Shown here: positions 18,932 through 28,218 of the stretch, in pieces
Numbering within the stretch: the first letter of the stretch is position 1
How the letters are laid out: each line of letters begins with the position of its first letter
NCBI GenBank assembly: GCA_938009275.1
Contig: CALLHY010000003.1
Span: forward strand, 33,160-97,159
Direction: 5' to 3'
Length of the DNA stretch: 64,000 nt
From: an uncultured bacterium
GTDB taxonomy: Bacteria > Cloacimonadota > Cloacimonadia > Cloacimonadales > Cloacimonadaceae
Made by a program: the position numbers and the translations under genes
The notes under the pieces: generated by a model
Told to the model about the DNA's origin: nothing
Seen by the model: the letters and a program-made list of their open reading frames with translations, nothing else
Databases searched by the model: none

Positions 18932-21307
18932 ATGCCAGTTAGCGATGACAAAGCAAGAACTGAAAGCAGAGAAAAAGCAGGAATGCAAACCATGTCCTTT
19001 AAGGTAAAACCCATAAACTTAGAAGAGATGGCGCGCTCAGTAACGGTTCAGCAATATGCCATGTATATGGGCATCGCCAGGGATGTAGTTATACTTATTA
19101 ACCGGGTTAGCGAAACCATTTTTGTATCACTGAATTGGGAAAGTATATCTGGATATAGCATTTCGGAGCATTCGTATAGCCCCATAGACAAGGCAATTGT
19201 TCATCCGGAAGATTATGAGCATTTGGATGTTATTTTATCTGAGCTTTTCACTACTGGTAAAATGGGAACCTACACAGAGTATCGATTAAAGCTGAAAAAT
19301 GGCTCTTGGAGATGGTATCGGGCAGGCATCCATCCGATAAACTCAGCCCAGGATAATATGGAAAGCCTGCTGCTGGTTTTGCAAGACATCAACCACAAAA
19401 AAGAATCGGAACTGCAAATACGCAGTAGTGATGCCAAATTCAGATTGCTGTTCGAAACCATGCGTGAAGGTGTAGTAATAGTAGATAACAACGATATAGT
19501 CCAATTTATAAACCAGAGTTGTTGCGACATCTTTGGCTACAAACCCACCGATATCATTGGCAAACCGGGCAATGAATACCTGATAATTGAGGAAGACAGG
19601 CATGTAATTCTCGAGAAAAACCTAGCCAGACAACAAGGGATTCACGACGAATATGAGGTTAGAGGTCGAAAAACCAATGGCGAACTAATCTGGCTACAGA
19701 TAAAGGGTGCACCGCTTTTAAATGAAGAGGGCATAGTAACTGGCTCTGTGGGAATAATGACCGATGTAACCGAAAGTAAATCCCTGCGTGAGCAGCTTCT
19801 TGCCAGCCAAAAGATGGAAGCTATCGGCAGGCTTGCCGGAGGTATAGCTCATGATTTTAATAACCTTTTAACCATCATATTGGGTTACAGTGAAGATTTG
19901 CTGGATGACCTGCCTAACGACAGCCCTCTAAGGGAAGACGTAAAAGAGATTATTAATGCTGGTGAGAGAGCAGTTAGTTTAACCCGTCAGCTATTAACCT
20001 TTGGTCGTAAGCAGGTTCTGCAAACCCGCATCTTAGACCTGAACGAGATGCTGACAAATCTAAAGGATATGCTGGTGAAACTACTGGGTGAAAGCATAAA
20101 GCTACACTATGAATTAACCCCGGATGTCGCACACGTAAAGGCAGATCATGCACAGATGGAACTGATGATAATGAATCTGATTATAAATGCCAAAGAAGCC
20201 ATGCCTAATGGCGGTAGCCTGATAATTGAAACATCCAAAATCCGCATCGATGCCAGCAATAGCCGTAGCTATTCGAACCTCCATACTGGTGATTATGTAA
20301 AGATTACGGTTAGTGACACGGGAGTAGGCATGGACGACAAAGTTGTCACCAGGGCATTTGAACCATTCTTCACTACCAAGGAAGTAGGAAGGGGAGTGGG
20401 TTTGGGCTTGTCCTCAGTGTATGGCATTGTTAAGCAATTTGAGGGTCATGTTTCGGTGGAAAGCAACGTGGGCAAAGGAACCAGCTTCACGATTGTAGTT
20501 CCTGCCGAGCATGAAACTTTTAGCACCAAAACCACTGCCAAAAAAGAAAGCAGCTACCTGGGTAAGGGTGAGCACGTGCTGGTAGTAGAGGACGAAAAGC
20601 CGCTGTTGTCATACTTCACAAAACTGATAAAAAACCTTGGCTACAGAGTTACGTCCACTTCCGATAGCCAGGATGCTCTGGATATGATAAGAAATGGACT
20701 TAGGCCTGATTTGCTTATCACCGATGTAGTGATGCCCAATATGAATGGCAGAGAACTTGCCGACAAGGTTATAGCAGTTCATCCCGATCAACGCATCCTG
20801 TTTATGTCCGGATTCACCGATGATGCTGTAGTGAAGCATGAAGTGTGCAACCGGGGTATGCCCTTCATTCAAAAGCCTTTCAATTCGCGTGAGATTGCCA
20901 TCCAGATTAGAAGCTTGCTGGACAATCAAAAAAGCGATAAGCCCCGGGCAAAGATACTTATGCTGGATGATGAAGACGGCATTAGAACTCTATTTGAGAG
21001 ATCATGCAAAAAAAGGGGACATACCTTCTGCGGTTTTGCCACACTGGATGAAGCTCTGGCAGCTTTGGAGGCCAATAGCTTCGACATATTGCTGATAGAT
21101 ATGAATCTGGTAGGAATGGATGGCGAACACGCGCTGCGTACCATTCGGGAAAAGGGAGTGGATACACCTGCGATAATCCTTTCTGGGGCCATAGATCCCG
21201 ATATGATGTCCAAGCTACAAAACCTGGGAGTTATAGACACCATTGAAAAGTCTTTTGACAATATGCCCCTATTGCAGTTTATCGAAAGTCTGATAGCCAA
21301 TCAATAA
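18932..21307 (+). CDS. Hybrid sensor histidine kinase: two PAS, HisKA-HATPase, two receiver domains
   Basis: This 791-residue cytosolic protein has no membrane segment. PAS domains span ~45-160 (PAC segment WRWYRAGIHPI) and ~165-285. The dimerisation helix carries phosphoacceptor H307 (GIAHDFNNLL). The ATPase has N-box NLIINAKEAM, DTGVGM and GVGLGLSSVYGIV. Two receivers follow: ~548-665 with D598 and K648, and ~675-790 with D723 and a lysine in TIEKSFD. Signals are therefore sensed inside the cell and passed through two C-terminal receivers, with no output domain of its own. GGAG lies before the ATG. Its 3' end overlaps the facing response regulator gene by 7 bp. Confidence 0.93.
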   Translation: MPVSDDKARTESREKAGMQTMSFKVKPINLEEMARSVTVQQYAMYMGIARDVVILINRVSETIFVSLNWESISGYSISEHSYSPIDKAIVHPEDYEHLDVILSELFTTGKMGTYTEYRLKLKNGSWRWYRAGIHPINSAQDNMESLLLVLQDINHKKESELQIRSSDAKFRLLFETMREGVVIVDNNDIVQFINQSCCDIFGYKPTDIIGKPGNEYLIIEEDRHVILEKNLARQQGIHDEYEVRGRKTNGELIWLQIKGAPLLNEEGIVTGSVGIMTDVTESKSLREQLLASQKMEAIGRLAGGIAHDFNNLLTIILGYSEDLLDDLPNDSPLREDVKEIINAGERAVSLTRQLLTFGRKQVLQTRILDLNEMLTNLKDMLVKLLGESIKLHYELTPDVAHVKADHAQMELMIMNLIINAKEAMPNGGSLIIETSKIRIDASNSRSYSNLHTGDYVKITVSDTGVGMDDKVVTRAFEPFFTTKEVGRGVGLGLSSVYGIVKQFEGHVSVESNVGKGTSFTIVVPAEHETFSTKTTAKKESSYLGKGEHVLVVEDEKPLLSYFTKLIKNLGYRVTSTSDSQDALDMIRNGLRPDLLITDVVMPNMNGRELADKVIAVHPDQRILFMSGFTDDAVVKHEVCNRGMPFIQKPFNSREIAIQIRSLLDNQKSDKPRAKILMLDDEDGIRTLFERSCKKRGHTFCGFATLDEALAALEANSFDILLIDMNLVGMDGEHALRTIREKGVDTPAIILSGAIDPDMMSKLQNLGVIDTIEKSFDNMPLLQFIESLIANQ

Positions 21308-21726
21308 GGCGGAGCTTCATTCACCACTAACCAATACAGCCCAAGGCTGTTTACCGCCTCCACAAATTGATTGAAGTCCACCGGCTTACGGATATAGCTA
21401 TTTGCACCCAGGTCATAGCTACTGCTAATATCAAGTTGCTCGCTGGAAGTGGTAAGGATCACAATGGGTATCCTGCGTGTCCGCTCGTCACTACGCAAGG
21501 TTTTTAGCACGGTTAAACCATCCACCTTGGGCAGCTTAAGGTCTAGCAGTATTAATGCCGGTAACAATGCTCCCGGAGCGCAACACTCCTGCAACACATA
21601 ATCCAAAGCTTCCTTTCCGTCTTCTTTTACCACCAGTTCGTTGGCGATTCTGCTTTTACTCAGTGCACGTTTGGTCAGTTCGATATCACTGGGGTTGTCT
21701 TCCACAAGTAAGATAGTTTTATTCAT
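21301..21726 (-). CDS. Single-domain response regulator (CheY/Rcp1-like)
   Basis: 141 residues, a stand-alone receiver. Acidic pair E9-D10, phosphorylation site D62 (LILLDLKLPKVDG), TT at 92-93 and K114 (YIRKPVDF) are all present. The sequence style is that of regulators paired with phytochrome-like kinases (Rcp1 type). The start overlaps the stop of the upstream kinase gene (ATGA), so the two are translationally coupled and almost surely a cognate pair. With no output domain, it must act by protein contact or phosphorelay. Confidence 0.93.
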   Translation of the reverse strand: MNKTILLVEDNPSDIELTKRALSKSRIANELVVKEDGKEALDYVLQECCAPGALLPALILLDLKLPKVDGLTVLKTLRSDERTRRIPIVILTTSSEQLDISSSYDLGANSYIRKPVDFNQFVEAVNSLGLYWLVVNEAPPY

Positions 21727-24308
21727 GATTTTCCCTCCTCCAGGGTAAAGAAAAAGGTGGCTCCATTATCGGGAATGGCTTCCACCCAAATTCTTCCTCC
21801 ATGCCTGTTTACAATCCGCTTAACTGTAGCCAGGCCAACGCCGGTGCCAGGGAAGTCCGATGCCTTGTGCATTCGCTGAAAAGCTTCAAACAGCTTTTCT
21901 GCAAAGGCCATATCAAATCCTGCACCATTGTCTTTTACGTAATACACCTGTTGCCCATCCTGAACACCAAAGCCAAATTCAATAATGGCATTAGGCGTTT
22001 TCATGCTAAATTTCCAGGCATTCTTTATTAGATTGGTAAGCATAATCTCCAGCAGGTGCAAATCCCCCTGAGCGTAAACCCCTGCTTGGATGTTTACAGC
22101 AACATTGCGCTCTGGATACTCATCCCGCAGACGCTCTATAATTCTATTTGCTATATCCGTAAGGTCAACCTGCGTGGGGCATAGCTCGGCCTTACTTATT
22201 TGAGATAGTTTCAAAAGCCCCTCGATTAACTGCCCCATCCTGTGAGTCTCATTAACTATGCGCTCCAGATACATCTTACCTTGCGAGTCCAGTCTGTCTG
22301 AATAGTCTTCTGCCAAGGCGGTGCTCCAGCCGGCAATCCCACGCAGTGGCGAACGTAAGTCGTGAGATACAGAATAAGAAAAGGCTTCCAGTTCTTTATT
22401 GGCTACTGCCAATTGAGCTGTTCTTTCCACAACTCTTTGTTCCAGGTCCTCGTTTAGTTTTTTATTGGCAGCATCAGCTTTCACCCTTTCGGTAATATCG
22501 TTATAGATTGCTATTAGCTCCCCGGATTCCAGCTTTAGCACATAGTTATCCAGCCAATACTCCAGTTCATCACCAATATAGTTATAAGTGGCAAAGCTGG
22601 ATGCTTTTCCCGTTCGATTTACCTTCATAAACTGCGCAAACAAACCTTTTTCTACCACTTGCGGGAAGGCATCCGTAACCTGCTTGCCAACTATTTCTTC
22701 GTATTTGGAATGTGTTATTTTTTCTCCGGCAGCATTGATGTCCTTAATAACAAAGTTGCTTCCGTCATCCAGAGGCTCATAAATAGAAACCCCATTGCTC
22801 ATGTGCTCAAAAAGCTCCCGGAAAATAGCTTCGCTATCACGCAGAGCCTTCTCTGCCTGTTTTTGACCAGAGATATCTCTAATGATATGCACTGTGCCGG
22901 CTATGTTTCCGTCATTGTCCAAAATGGGATCGATGGTAAGAGCCACCCAGTTTCCATCCAGTTGAAGTTCCGCAGTTGCACTTTTCTTGCTTGCCATTAC
23001 CTGAGGCAGGGGGCAATCCTCGATGGGTTTATTGGTGCCATGCATAACCTTCCAGCAGCTTCTACCTATGATAGCCGCCGCATCGTATCTGCTGTTATCT
23101 GTTATGGCTTTGTTTGCGCGCAAGATATTGGCATTTTTATCCAAAAGGAGTATCCCGTCGCTTATGCTGTCAAAGGTAGTTTGCCAATGTCTGGCAACCA
23201 TTTCATAGTTTTCTTGAAGCCTATGCTTTTCCTGCTCCAGGCTTACTTGTTGAAGCAGCCAATCCCGATCCCGCTTTCTTTGATATCCTGCGGCTATCTG
23301 CGACAAAAGCAAGATAAACACCAAGCCGGCAAGGGAAAACAGGATTGCCCTTTGCCAAAAAGAGGCATAGGCTTCAGATTTATCCATCTTAACTATTATA
23401 TACCAGGGGGTGCCATACACTTTGCGTATTGCCGACAAAACTTTCTTACCACGATAGTCTATGCCTTCCAACACGCCTTCCTTGCCCCTTACCGCCAGAG
23501 AAGCAGGCAAACGGGGCGTTTCCTCTATCTTGAACCTAAGATTTAATGCCGCATTACTCGTATGCCTGAGATCGTTTAGAAACTCTACATACTCACCATT
23601 TTTGCGCACTAAAAGGCTTTCTGAGGTTTTGCTGGTAACCTGCCAAGACCGCACCAAGGGGAATAAGGATATCTTGGGGTCTATCTGCACCATCCACACC
23701 CCGCTGGGTTTGTCTCCAGGCTTTTGTGGGTCAATAACGGGAATCCACATAGACATAAATATCTCCGAACCCTTACGCCCATGATCATCTACATCACGGT
23801 GCAAATCCGCGCTAACAATTCCCTGGCTATCCATTGCATCATGAAAGTATTCATTGTGTAATTGTGATGGTGCCCCTCTATCGGCAGGAACTGATAGCAC
23901 CAGATCGCCATTAGCGTCCAGCAAAGCCATCCAAGAGTAATCGGCAGGGCTGAAGTAAACCTGCATCCACTGTTTTAGCTGCTTACGAAGTGATTCATCC
24001 GCAGGATTGTCTATATACTTAGAAGCCATGCTTTGCAGAAGAGGTGTGCTGAACATCTGAATAGCATCTTCTCGCCGCTCCGAATTCCAATTGGCAATTT
24101 GTGTGGCTTTTATATCCGCAATAGAGGCAAGATCGTTGTTAATTGACAATTGCAATTGCTTTCTTTCGTAAGTAAGATAGCTGGCTATTAATACCCCAAG
24201 CACTACCGATAATAACACGAAAACAGGCAGAATGTAGCTGAACCGCTTATTGCCATGCTGGATAGCATTAGCTATGTTCGATATTGCTGATTCTGAAGAT
24301 GATTTCAT
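21723..24308 (-). CDS. Membrane sensor histidine kinase with extracytoplasmic Cache-like sensor and two PAS domains
   Basis: 861 residues. Membrane segments at ~24-46 and ~327-350 bracket a ~280-residue periplasmic sensor resembling a double Cache domain. PAS domains lie at ~370-490 and ~495-610, then a coiled coil (EDLEQRVVERTAQLAVANKELEAF is its core). HisKA has H649 (SHDLRSPLRGI). The ATPase shows NLIKNAWKFS, DNGAGF and GTGVGLATVKRIV. The kinase core is of the phytochrome-like kind, matching the Rcp1-like regulator encoded next. The ligand is unknown; Cache domains often bind amino or carboxylic acids. GAGG precedes the ATG. Confidence 0.92.
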   Translation of the reverse strand: MKSSSESAISNIANAIQHGNKRFSYILPVFVLLSVVLGVLIASYLTYERKQLQLSINNDLASIADIKATQIANWNSERREDAIQMFSTPLLQSMASKYIDNPADESLRKQLKQWMQVYFSPADYSWMALLDANGDLVLSVPADRGAPSQLHNEYFHDAMDSQGIVSADLHRDVDDHGRKGSEIFMSMWIPVIDPQKPGDKPSGVWMVQIDPKISLFPLVRSWQVTSKTSESLLVRKNGEYVEFLNDLRHTSNAALNLRFKIEETPRLPASLAVRGKEGVLEGIDYRGKKVLSAIRKVYGTPWYIIVKMDKSEAYASFWQRAILFSLAGLVFILLLSQIAAGYQRKRDRDWLLQQVSLEQEKHRLQENYEMVARHWQTTFDSISDGILLLDKNANILRANKAITDNSRYDAAAIIGRSCWKVMHGTNKPIEDCPLPQVMASKKSATAELQLDGNWVALTIDPILDNDGNIAGTVHIIRDISGQKQAEKALRDSEAIFRELFEHMSNGVSIYEPLDDGSNFVIKDINAAGEKITHSKYEEIVGKQVTDAFPQVVEKGLFAQFMKVNRTGKASSFATYNYIGDELEYWLDNYVLKLESGELIAIYNDITERVKADAANKKLNEDLEQRVVERTAQLAVANKELEAFSYSVSHDLRSPLRGIAGWSTALAEDYSDRLDSQGKMYLERIVNETHRMGQLIEGLLKLSQISKAELCPTQVDLTDIANRIIERLRDEYPERNVAVNIQAGVYAQGDLHLLEIMLTNLIKNAWKFSMKTPNAIIEFGFGVQDGQQVYYVKDNGAGFDMAFAEKLFEAFQRMHKASDFPGTGVGLATVKRIVNRHGGRIWVEAIPDNGATFFFTLEEGKS

Positions 24309-24521
24309 ATCGGCCTCTTATAATATTCACCCAGATTTCTTTGCGACTCAGGCATTATTCGATGCTTATCTCACTTTATGAATGCTTTTGTTTATGTCAA
24401 TATAAAAAACTAACCCAGCATAAGAAGGCAGACAATTTTGATCTTCTCCACCAAAAATAACACTGGACAGAATAAGCAAGCCTCCACGTCATATCCCCAA
24501 ACTTACACATTTTTTAACAGG

Positions 24522-25952
24522 ATGGATATTGCATCGGCTATGATAAACAAAGCAAGGCCTAAACACAGCATTGTGCGAAAAGCATACAGGATTTCGATCT
24601 TAGAGGGCATTTTTGCACAGATTTATGGTAATCTTGCTCAGATCGGCTCATCATTCATCACCAAACTGCTGGTGATAATGGGGGCTTCTCCTATGCATTA
24701 CAGCCTCCTAAGTGCCTTGGGACAGGTCTCTGCCATCTGGCAACCCTTGGGCGTGGCAATTACCCATCATCTGCATCGCCGCAAGATGGCATGCGTTTGG
24801 ATTACCGCAGCCGGGCGCATCCTAACGCTGTTTTTGGGATTAGCTCTCTTATTCCCGCTGCGTTATCATGGCATCTGGTATGTGCTTATCCTGCTTGCCA
24901 TTAGTGCCGGTTTGCAGTCTATGGGTGCCAATATCTGGATTGCCTGGGTTAGCGACCTTATCCCCCTAAAGATACGGGGCAGGTTTTTCTCCAAACGCAA
25001 TCAGATTCTTATCAGCGTAGGTTTGGTGGTAAGCTATATCCTTAGCTTTCATGTAGATTTATTTGAGCCCAATGCAGGCAAACTCGGACAAGCCTATGTA
25101 AACCTGCTTAATGCCAGTAGCTTTTTCAGTCCCGATAATCAGGCTTGGTTTCTGGCTGGTATCTATGTATTTGCCACCATCATCGGCATTGTCGGTCTGT
25201 TCATTCTGGCACGTCAACCGGAAAGAGCGATGCAGGATAACGGCAAGCAAGGACTTCTTGCCCGCTACCGTGAGCCATTTAGAGACAAAAACTTCCGTCT
25301 GCTGCTAATCTTTGGCATCTGGTGGATGCTGGCTATTGGTGTTGGCAGCCCCTTCTGGGGGCCATTTATGCTAAAGAAGCTTTCCATGAGCCTCTTTGAG
25401 ATGCAGCTTTATGGCACTTTTCATACCGGTGCATCGCTGCTATCCTTCCGCTTTTGGGGAAAGTTCATCGATAGATTTGGCAACAAATCTGCCATGAAAA
25501 TCTGCGTTGCTTTAGGTGGATTAAATCCCGTATTCTGGCTGTTTACCTCAGCCGGAGCTTATGAAATACTGTGGTTTGAAGCCATTATTTCTGGATTTAT
25601 GTGGGCTGGCACTGGCTTGGTAACCACGAACTTCGTGCTTAGCATCGCCAAAAAAGGTAAGCAACAGGTATATTCCGGCTTATACGCCGCCATCACCGGC
25701 TTTGCCATGATGTGTTCAACCCTTGCTTCCGGCATATTCTATCCCGGAACAATGGATATTGGCATCAGAGTGCTGGAGCCCGAGCAGGTTATCTTCGGCA
25801 TTGGCAGCATCCTGCGCTGGCTGGCAATAATTCCCCTCTTCTTTGTGGTGGAGCAGCATAGCACCCCCCTGCGTAAAGCCCTGTCCGCCTCGATATTATA
25901 TGCCACTGGCAGAGTCAGCGGCTATTGGCAAAACCTTTTCAAGCGCATCTAA
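24522..25952 (+). CDS. Major facilitator superfamily transporter
   Basis: About 476 residues with roughly twelve hydrophobic segments. Conserved features fit MFS: a cytoplasmic loop after TM2 with HLHRRKMACVW, and SDLIPLKIRGRFFSKRN, typical of the MFS_1 subgroup near TM4-5. The start is uncertain: ATG 24522 gives a normal N-terminus, a TTG at 24438 is in frame with a weak AAGG, and ATG 24540 is also possible. Substrate and direction of transport cannot be read. It stands alone between divergent and convergent neighbours. Confidence 0.82.
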   Translation: MDIASAMINKARPKHSIVRKAYRISILEGIFAQIYGNLAQIGSSFITKLLVIMGASPMHYSLLSALGQVSAIWQPLGVAITHHLHRRKMACVWITAAGRILTLFLGLALLFPLRYHGIWYVLILLAISAGLQSMGANIWIAWVSDLIPLKIRGRFFSKRNQILISVGLVVSYILSFHVDLFEPNAGKLGQAYVNLLNASSFFSPDNQAWFLAGIYVFATIIGIVGLFILARQPERAMQDNGKQGLLARYREPFRDKNFRLLLIFGIWWMLAIGVGSPFWGPFMLKKLSMSLFEMQLYGTFHTGASLLSFRFWGKFIDRFGNKSAMKICVALGGLNPVFWLFTSAGAYEILWFEAIISGFMWAGTGLVTTNFVLSIAKKGKQQVYSGLYAAITGFAMMCSTLASGIFYPGTMDIGIRVLEPEQVIFGIGSILRWLAIIPLFFVVEQHSTPLRKALSASILYATGRVSGYWQNLFKRI

Positions 25953-26023
25953 GCTATTACAAAGTGGTTGCTTACTCTGCTTTGATTGTGCTAAGGCGTT
26001 ATTTCTAAGACGATAGCAGTAAC

Positions 26024-26545
26024 CTATGGATTGGGAAAGATGGTTCTCCAGTTAGGCTCTACCAGTTCATCCACACCATAACCGTGAAACTGGTTGGTGT
26101 CACCCTCTAACCATATCTTGGTGCCTTCTCTTAGCTTGTTAGCGTCCGTAGCAACTGCCATTATCATCTTATAAGGTGACACATATACCATCTGGTTTGT
26201 ATTCACGTCTTTCAGTTTGTTCACCATCTCGGTAGTATATAGCGTAGTTTCTTTCCAAGCGATGGCAAATTGCCATTTAGCTGCCACTTTATCCTTAATT
26301 CCTGCTTCGGTTATGGCACTTTCGGTGCTTATGCCGCTGATACTGCCATTGGTTTTCCAATAGTTATCCACGGTATTGCGCAAGGCTTCCAGGGCAAGTT
26401 TTCCTTCGGCTGCACTTTTATTCCTGAGGTAGTTATTGTAGCGTGGGATGAAGATGGCTGCCAATATAGCCAGAATTATTACTATCAGCAATGCTATTAC
26501 CAGTTTTTTCCTGGTAGAGCTGTGTTTTGTTGCTTCGTTATTCAT
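26024..26545 (-). CDS. Pilin-like membrane-anchored protein
   Basis: 173 residues. After a short basic N-terminus (STRKK) comes one hydrophobic helix at ~14-35, continuing as an amphipathic helix (IPRYNNYLRNKSAAEGKLALEALR), which is how type IV pilins and pseudopilins begin. The usual prepilin cleavage motif (G followed by FTLIE) is missing, so processing by a prepilin peptidase is doubtful. The C-terminal globular part is not recognised. GGAGA precedes the ATG. No pilus genes are adjacent. It may instead be a simple membrane-anchored protein. Confidence 0.65.
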   Translation of the reverse strand: MNNEATKHSSTRKKLVIALLIVIILAILAAIFIPRYNNYLRNKSAAEGKLALEALRNTVDNYWKTNGSISGISTESAITEAGIKDKVAAKWQFAIAWKETTLYTTEMVNKLKDVNTNQMVYVSPYKMIMAVATDANKLREGTKIWLEGDTNQFHGYGVDELVEPNWRTIFPNP

Positions 26546-26859
26546 TTAGTTCTCCATAGTTAAGTGTATCTGGATATGTAAAATTAGCTTCGTAAGATGT
26601 CAAGCTATTATTCTGGAAACCTCACATCCCCCCGGTTTTAACAGGATATGATAAGTGGCTTGTCTCGTTTCAATTACCTTTGTATAGAGGTGTTGCGGGT
26701 TGATCTGGAGCAAAAATGGAGTATAAGCAGGAAAGATCAAAAGCATTTCCACAATAAGTAGATGAATTGCGAGGGGATACCGATAATAGCGAAAGCATCC
26801 ATCCCGTCACTTTTATCCCAAAGATATTGCGCGTCATTGGTATCCCCAAGGCAATTAGT
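26546..26859. other. Intergenic region with a long inverted repeat
   Basis: 314 bp without a convincing gene. GGGGATACC (26773-26781) pairs with GGTATCCCC (26839-26847), and TTGC/GCAA extends the arms to 26767-26852. TTGACA on the minus strand (26603-26598) may be the -35 box of the pilin-like gene. Confidence 0.5.
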
Positions 26860-27462
26860 TCATACGCTTTCGAATTGAGACATAATCTTCTGATAAAATC
26901 CCGGGTGTTCGGCGTAGTTTTCCACAAGGCGATACATGCCATCTTCGCGCTGCAACACGCCTTCTTCCACCAATTCTCTGCGCACCAGGCAGTAATCCTC
27001 ATGAATCTGCTTTATCAGCTCGTTAATCTCTTTCTCGGTATAAGTTACACCGGCTGAAAAGAGCTTGATGATTTCCAGATAAACTATCCAGCGTTTCTTG
27101 TTCTGGGTGGGCAAACGGCTAACCCTGCCATCCTGAAAATAGGTTTGCATCACTTTCTGGCGCAGCACATCAATCCTGTTTGGCTTGCTTGCGCTATCGT
27201 GGGGTAAGATGTCTTTCAGAGTCATTTCCAAAACCTCCTTTTTTAGGTGATAAACATTGTAATACTGAACTTTTACGGGATACACCAGCCCCGCTTCCTG
27301 AAGTTTCTTCAGGTGAGCCGAAACGGTGGACACCGCCAGCTTCAGCTCTTCGGCTATATCCTCCACGCAATAGGCCTTTTGCCGCAGCAACCCAATAATC
27401 TGCAATCTGGATTCATCGGCAAAGCCCTTAAATAGCTGTAACGCTTTCATTTTCACATCCAT
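26860..27462 (-). CDS. ArsR-type transcriptional regulator with DUF2087 domain
   Basis: 200 residues. The N-terminal winged helix (~1-75) reads FADESRLQIIGLLRQKAYCVEDIAEELKL then STVSAHLKKLQEAGLV, a clear ArsR HTH. No metal-binding cysteine motif (ELCVCDL type) is present. Residues ~105-180 match DUF2087 (LPTQNKKRWIVYLEII...YTEKEINELI...RRELVEEGVLQREDGMYRL). It is transcribed away from the glutathione peroxidase gene 154 bp off, so it may control that gene as well as itself. The first ATG lacks a good ribosome site; the in-frame ATG four codons on is possible. Confidence 0.88.
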   Translation of the reverse strand: MDVKMKALQLFKGFADESRLQIIGLLRQKAYCVEDIAEELKLAVSTVSAHLKKLQEAGLVYPVKVQYYNVYHLKKEVLEMTLKDILPHDSASKPNRIDVLRQKVMQTYFQDGRVSRLPTQNKKRWIVYLEIIKLFSAGVTYTEKEINELIKQIHEDYCLVRRELVEEGVLQREDGMYRLVENYAEHPGFYQKIMSQFESV

Positions 27463-27616
27463 ATCGTTGTTTATCGAAACACATATTGAAATGCCGCCGA
27501 TCTGTCAAGATGTTTTTGTGTATAGCGAAATAGATGCGCCGAATTAAAGATAGCTGCTTGCCTAAGTTATAAAAGCACTTATGTTTTGAGTAAAGCGACA
27601 TAGGAGTTGTAATACA

Positions 27617-28180
27617 ATGAAACACCTTAGCATCTCAACTACACTTATCATTGCAGCTTTGCTGATGATTGGAGGAATAAACATGTTACAAGCAAGAAGT
27701 ATATACGACATAAAAGTGCAGAAACCGGATGGCAGCGAGATAAAGCTGGAAAGTTACAAGGGGAAAGTGCTGATGATAGTAAACACCGCCAGCAAATGCG
27801 GCTTCACCAAGCAGTATGACGATCTGCAAGCACTATACGATAAATATGGCAAAGACGGCTTTGTGGTTTTGGGCTTTCCCGCCAATAACTTCATGAATCA
27901 GGAACCCGGCTCAGATGAAGAGATACAGAATTTCTGCCGCCTGAACTTTGGTGTAAGCTTCCCCGTGTTTGCCAAGATATCGGTGCGAGGCAAGGACATC
28001 CATCCTTTGTATAAACACCTCACCGAGAAAAGCAGCAATCCCAAACACAGCGGAAAGATTAGCTGGAACTTCAGCAAGTTCTTAATAGGTAAAAACGGCG
28101 AAATACTGGCAAGATACGCTCCCACTACCAATCCCCAGGACAAAGAAGTAATAGCGGCAATAGAGAAAGCATTAAAGTAA
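27617..28180 (+). CDS. Exported glutathione-peroxidase-family protein
   Basis: 187 residues with an N-terminal hydrophobic signal (MKHLSISTTLIIAALLMIGG), so the enzyme probably acts in the periplasm. Peroxidatic cysteine C61 lies in NTASKCGFTKQY. The usual FPCNQF is FPANNF, so the catalytic glutamine is replaced by N91. C107 (QNFCRLNFG) could be the resolving cysteine of a thioredoxin-dependent type. W150-N151 (SWNFSKFLIG) complete the active site. The family reduces peroxides with thiols. AGGAG stands 10 bp before the ATG. The divergent ArsR-type regulator is a likely controller. Confidence 0.9.
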   Translation: MKHLSISTTLIIAALLMIGGINMLQARSIYDIKVQKPDGSEIKLESYKGKVLMIVNTASKCGFTKQYDDLQALYDKYGKDGFVVLGFPANNFMNQEPGSDEEIQNFCRLNFGVSFPVFAKISVRGKDIHPLYKHLTEKSSNPKHSGKISWNFSKFLIGKNGEILARYAPTTNPQDKEVIAAIEKALK

Positions 28181-28218
28181 ATAATGCCTTACGACAACCA
28201 AATCTGGAAGTGGTGAAT

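Noticed and set aside
22659..23546. 295-codon frame on the plus strand
   Set aside because: Antisense shadow of the membrane histidine kinase, whose PAS and sensor domains are read on the other strand.
26670..27002. 110-codon frame on the minus strand
   Set aside because: Overlaps the 3' part of the ArsR-DUF2087 gene in another frame, lacks a ribosome site and covers the inverted repeat at 26767-26852.
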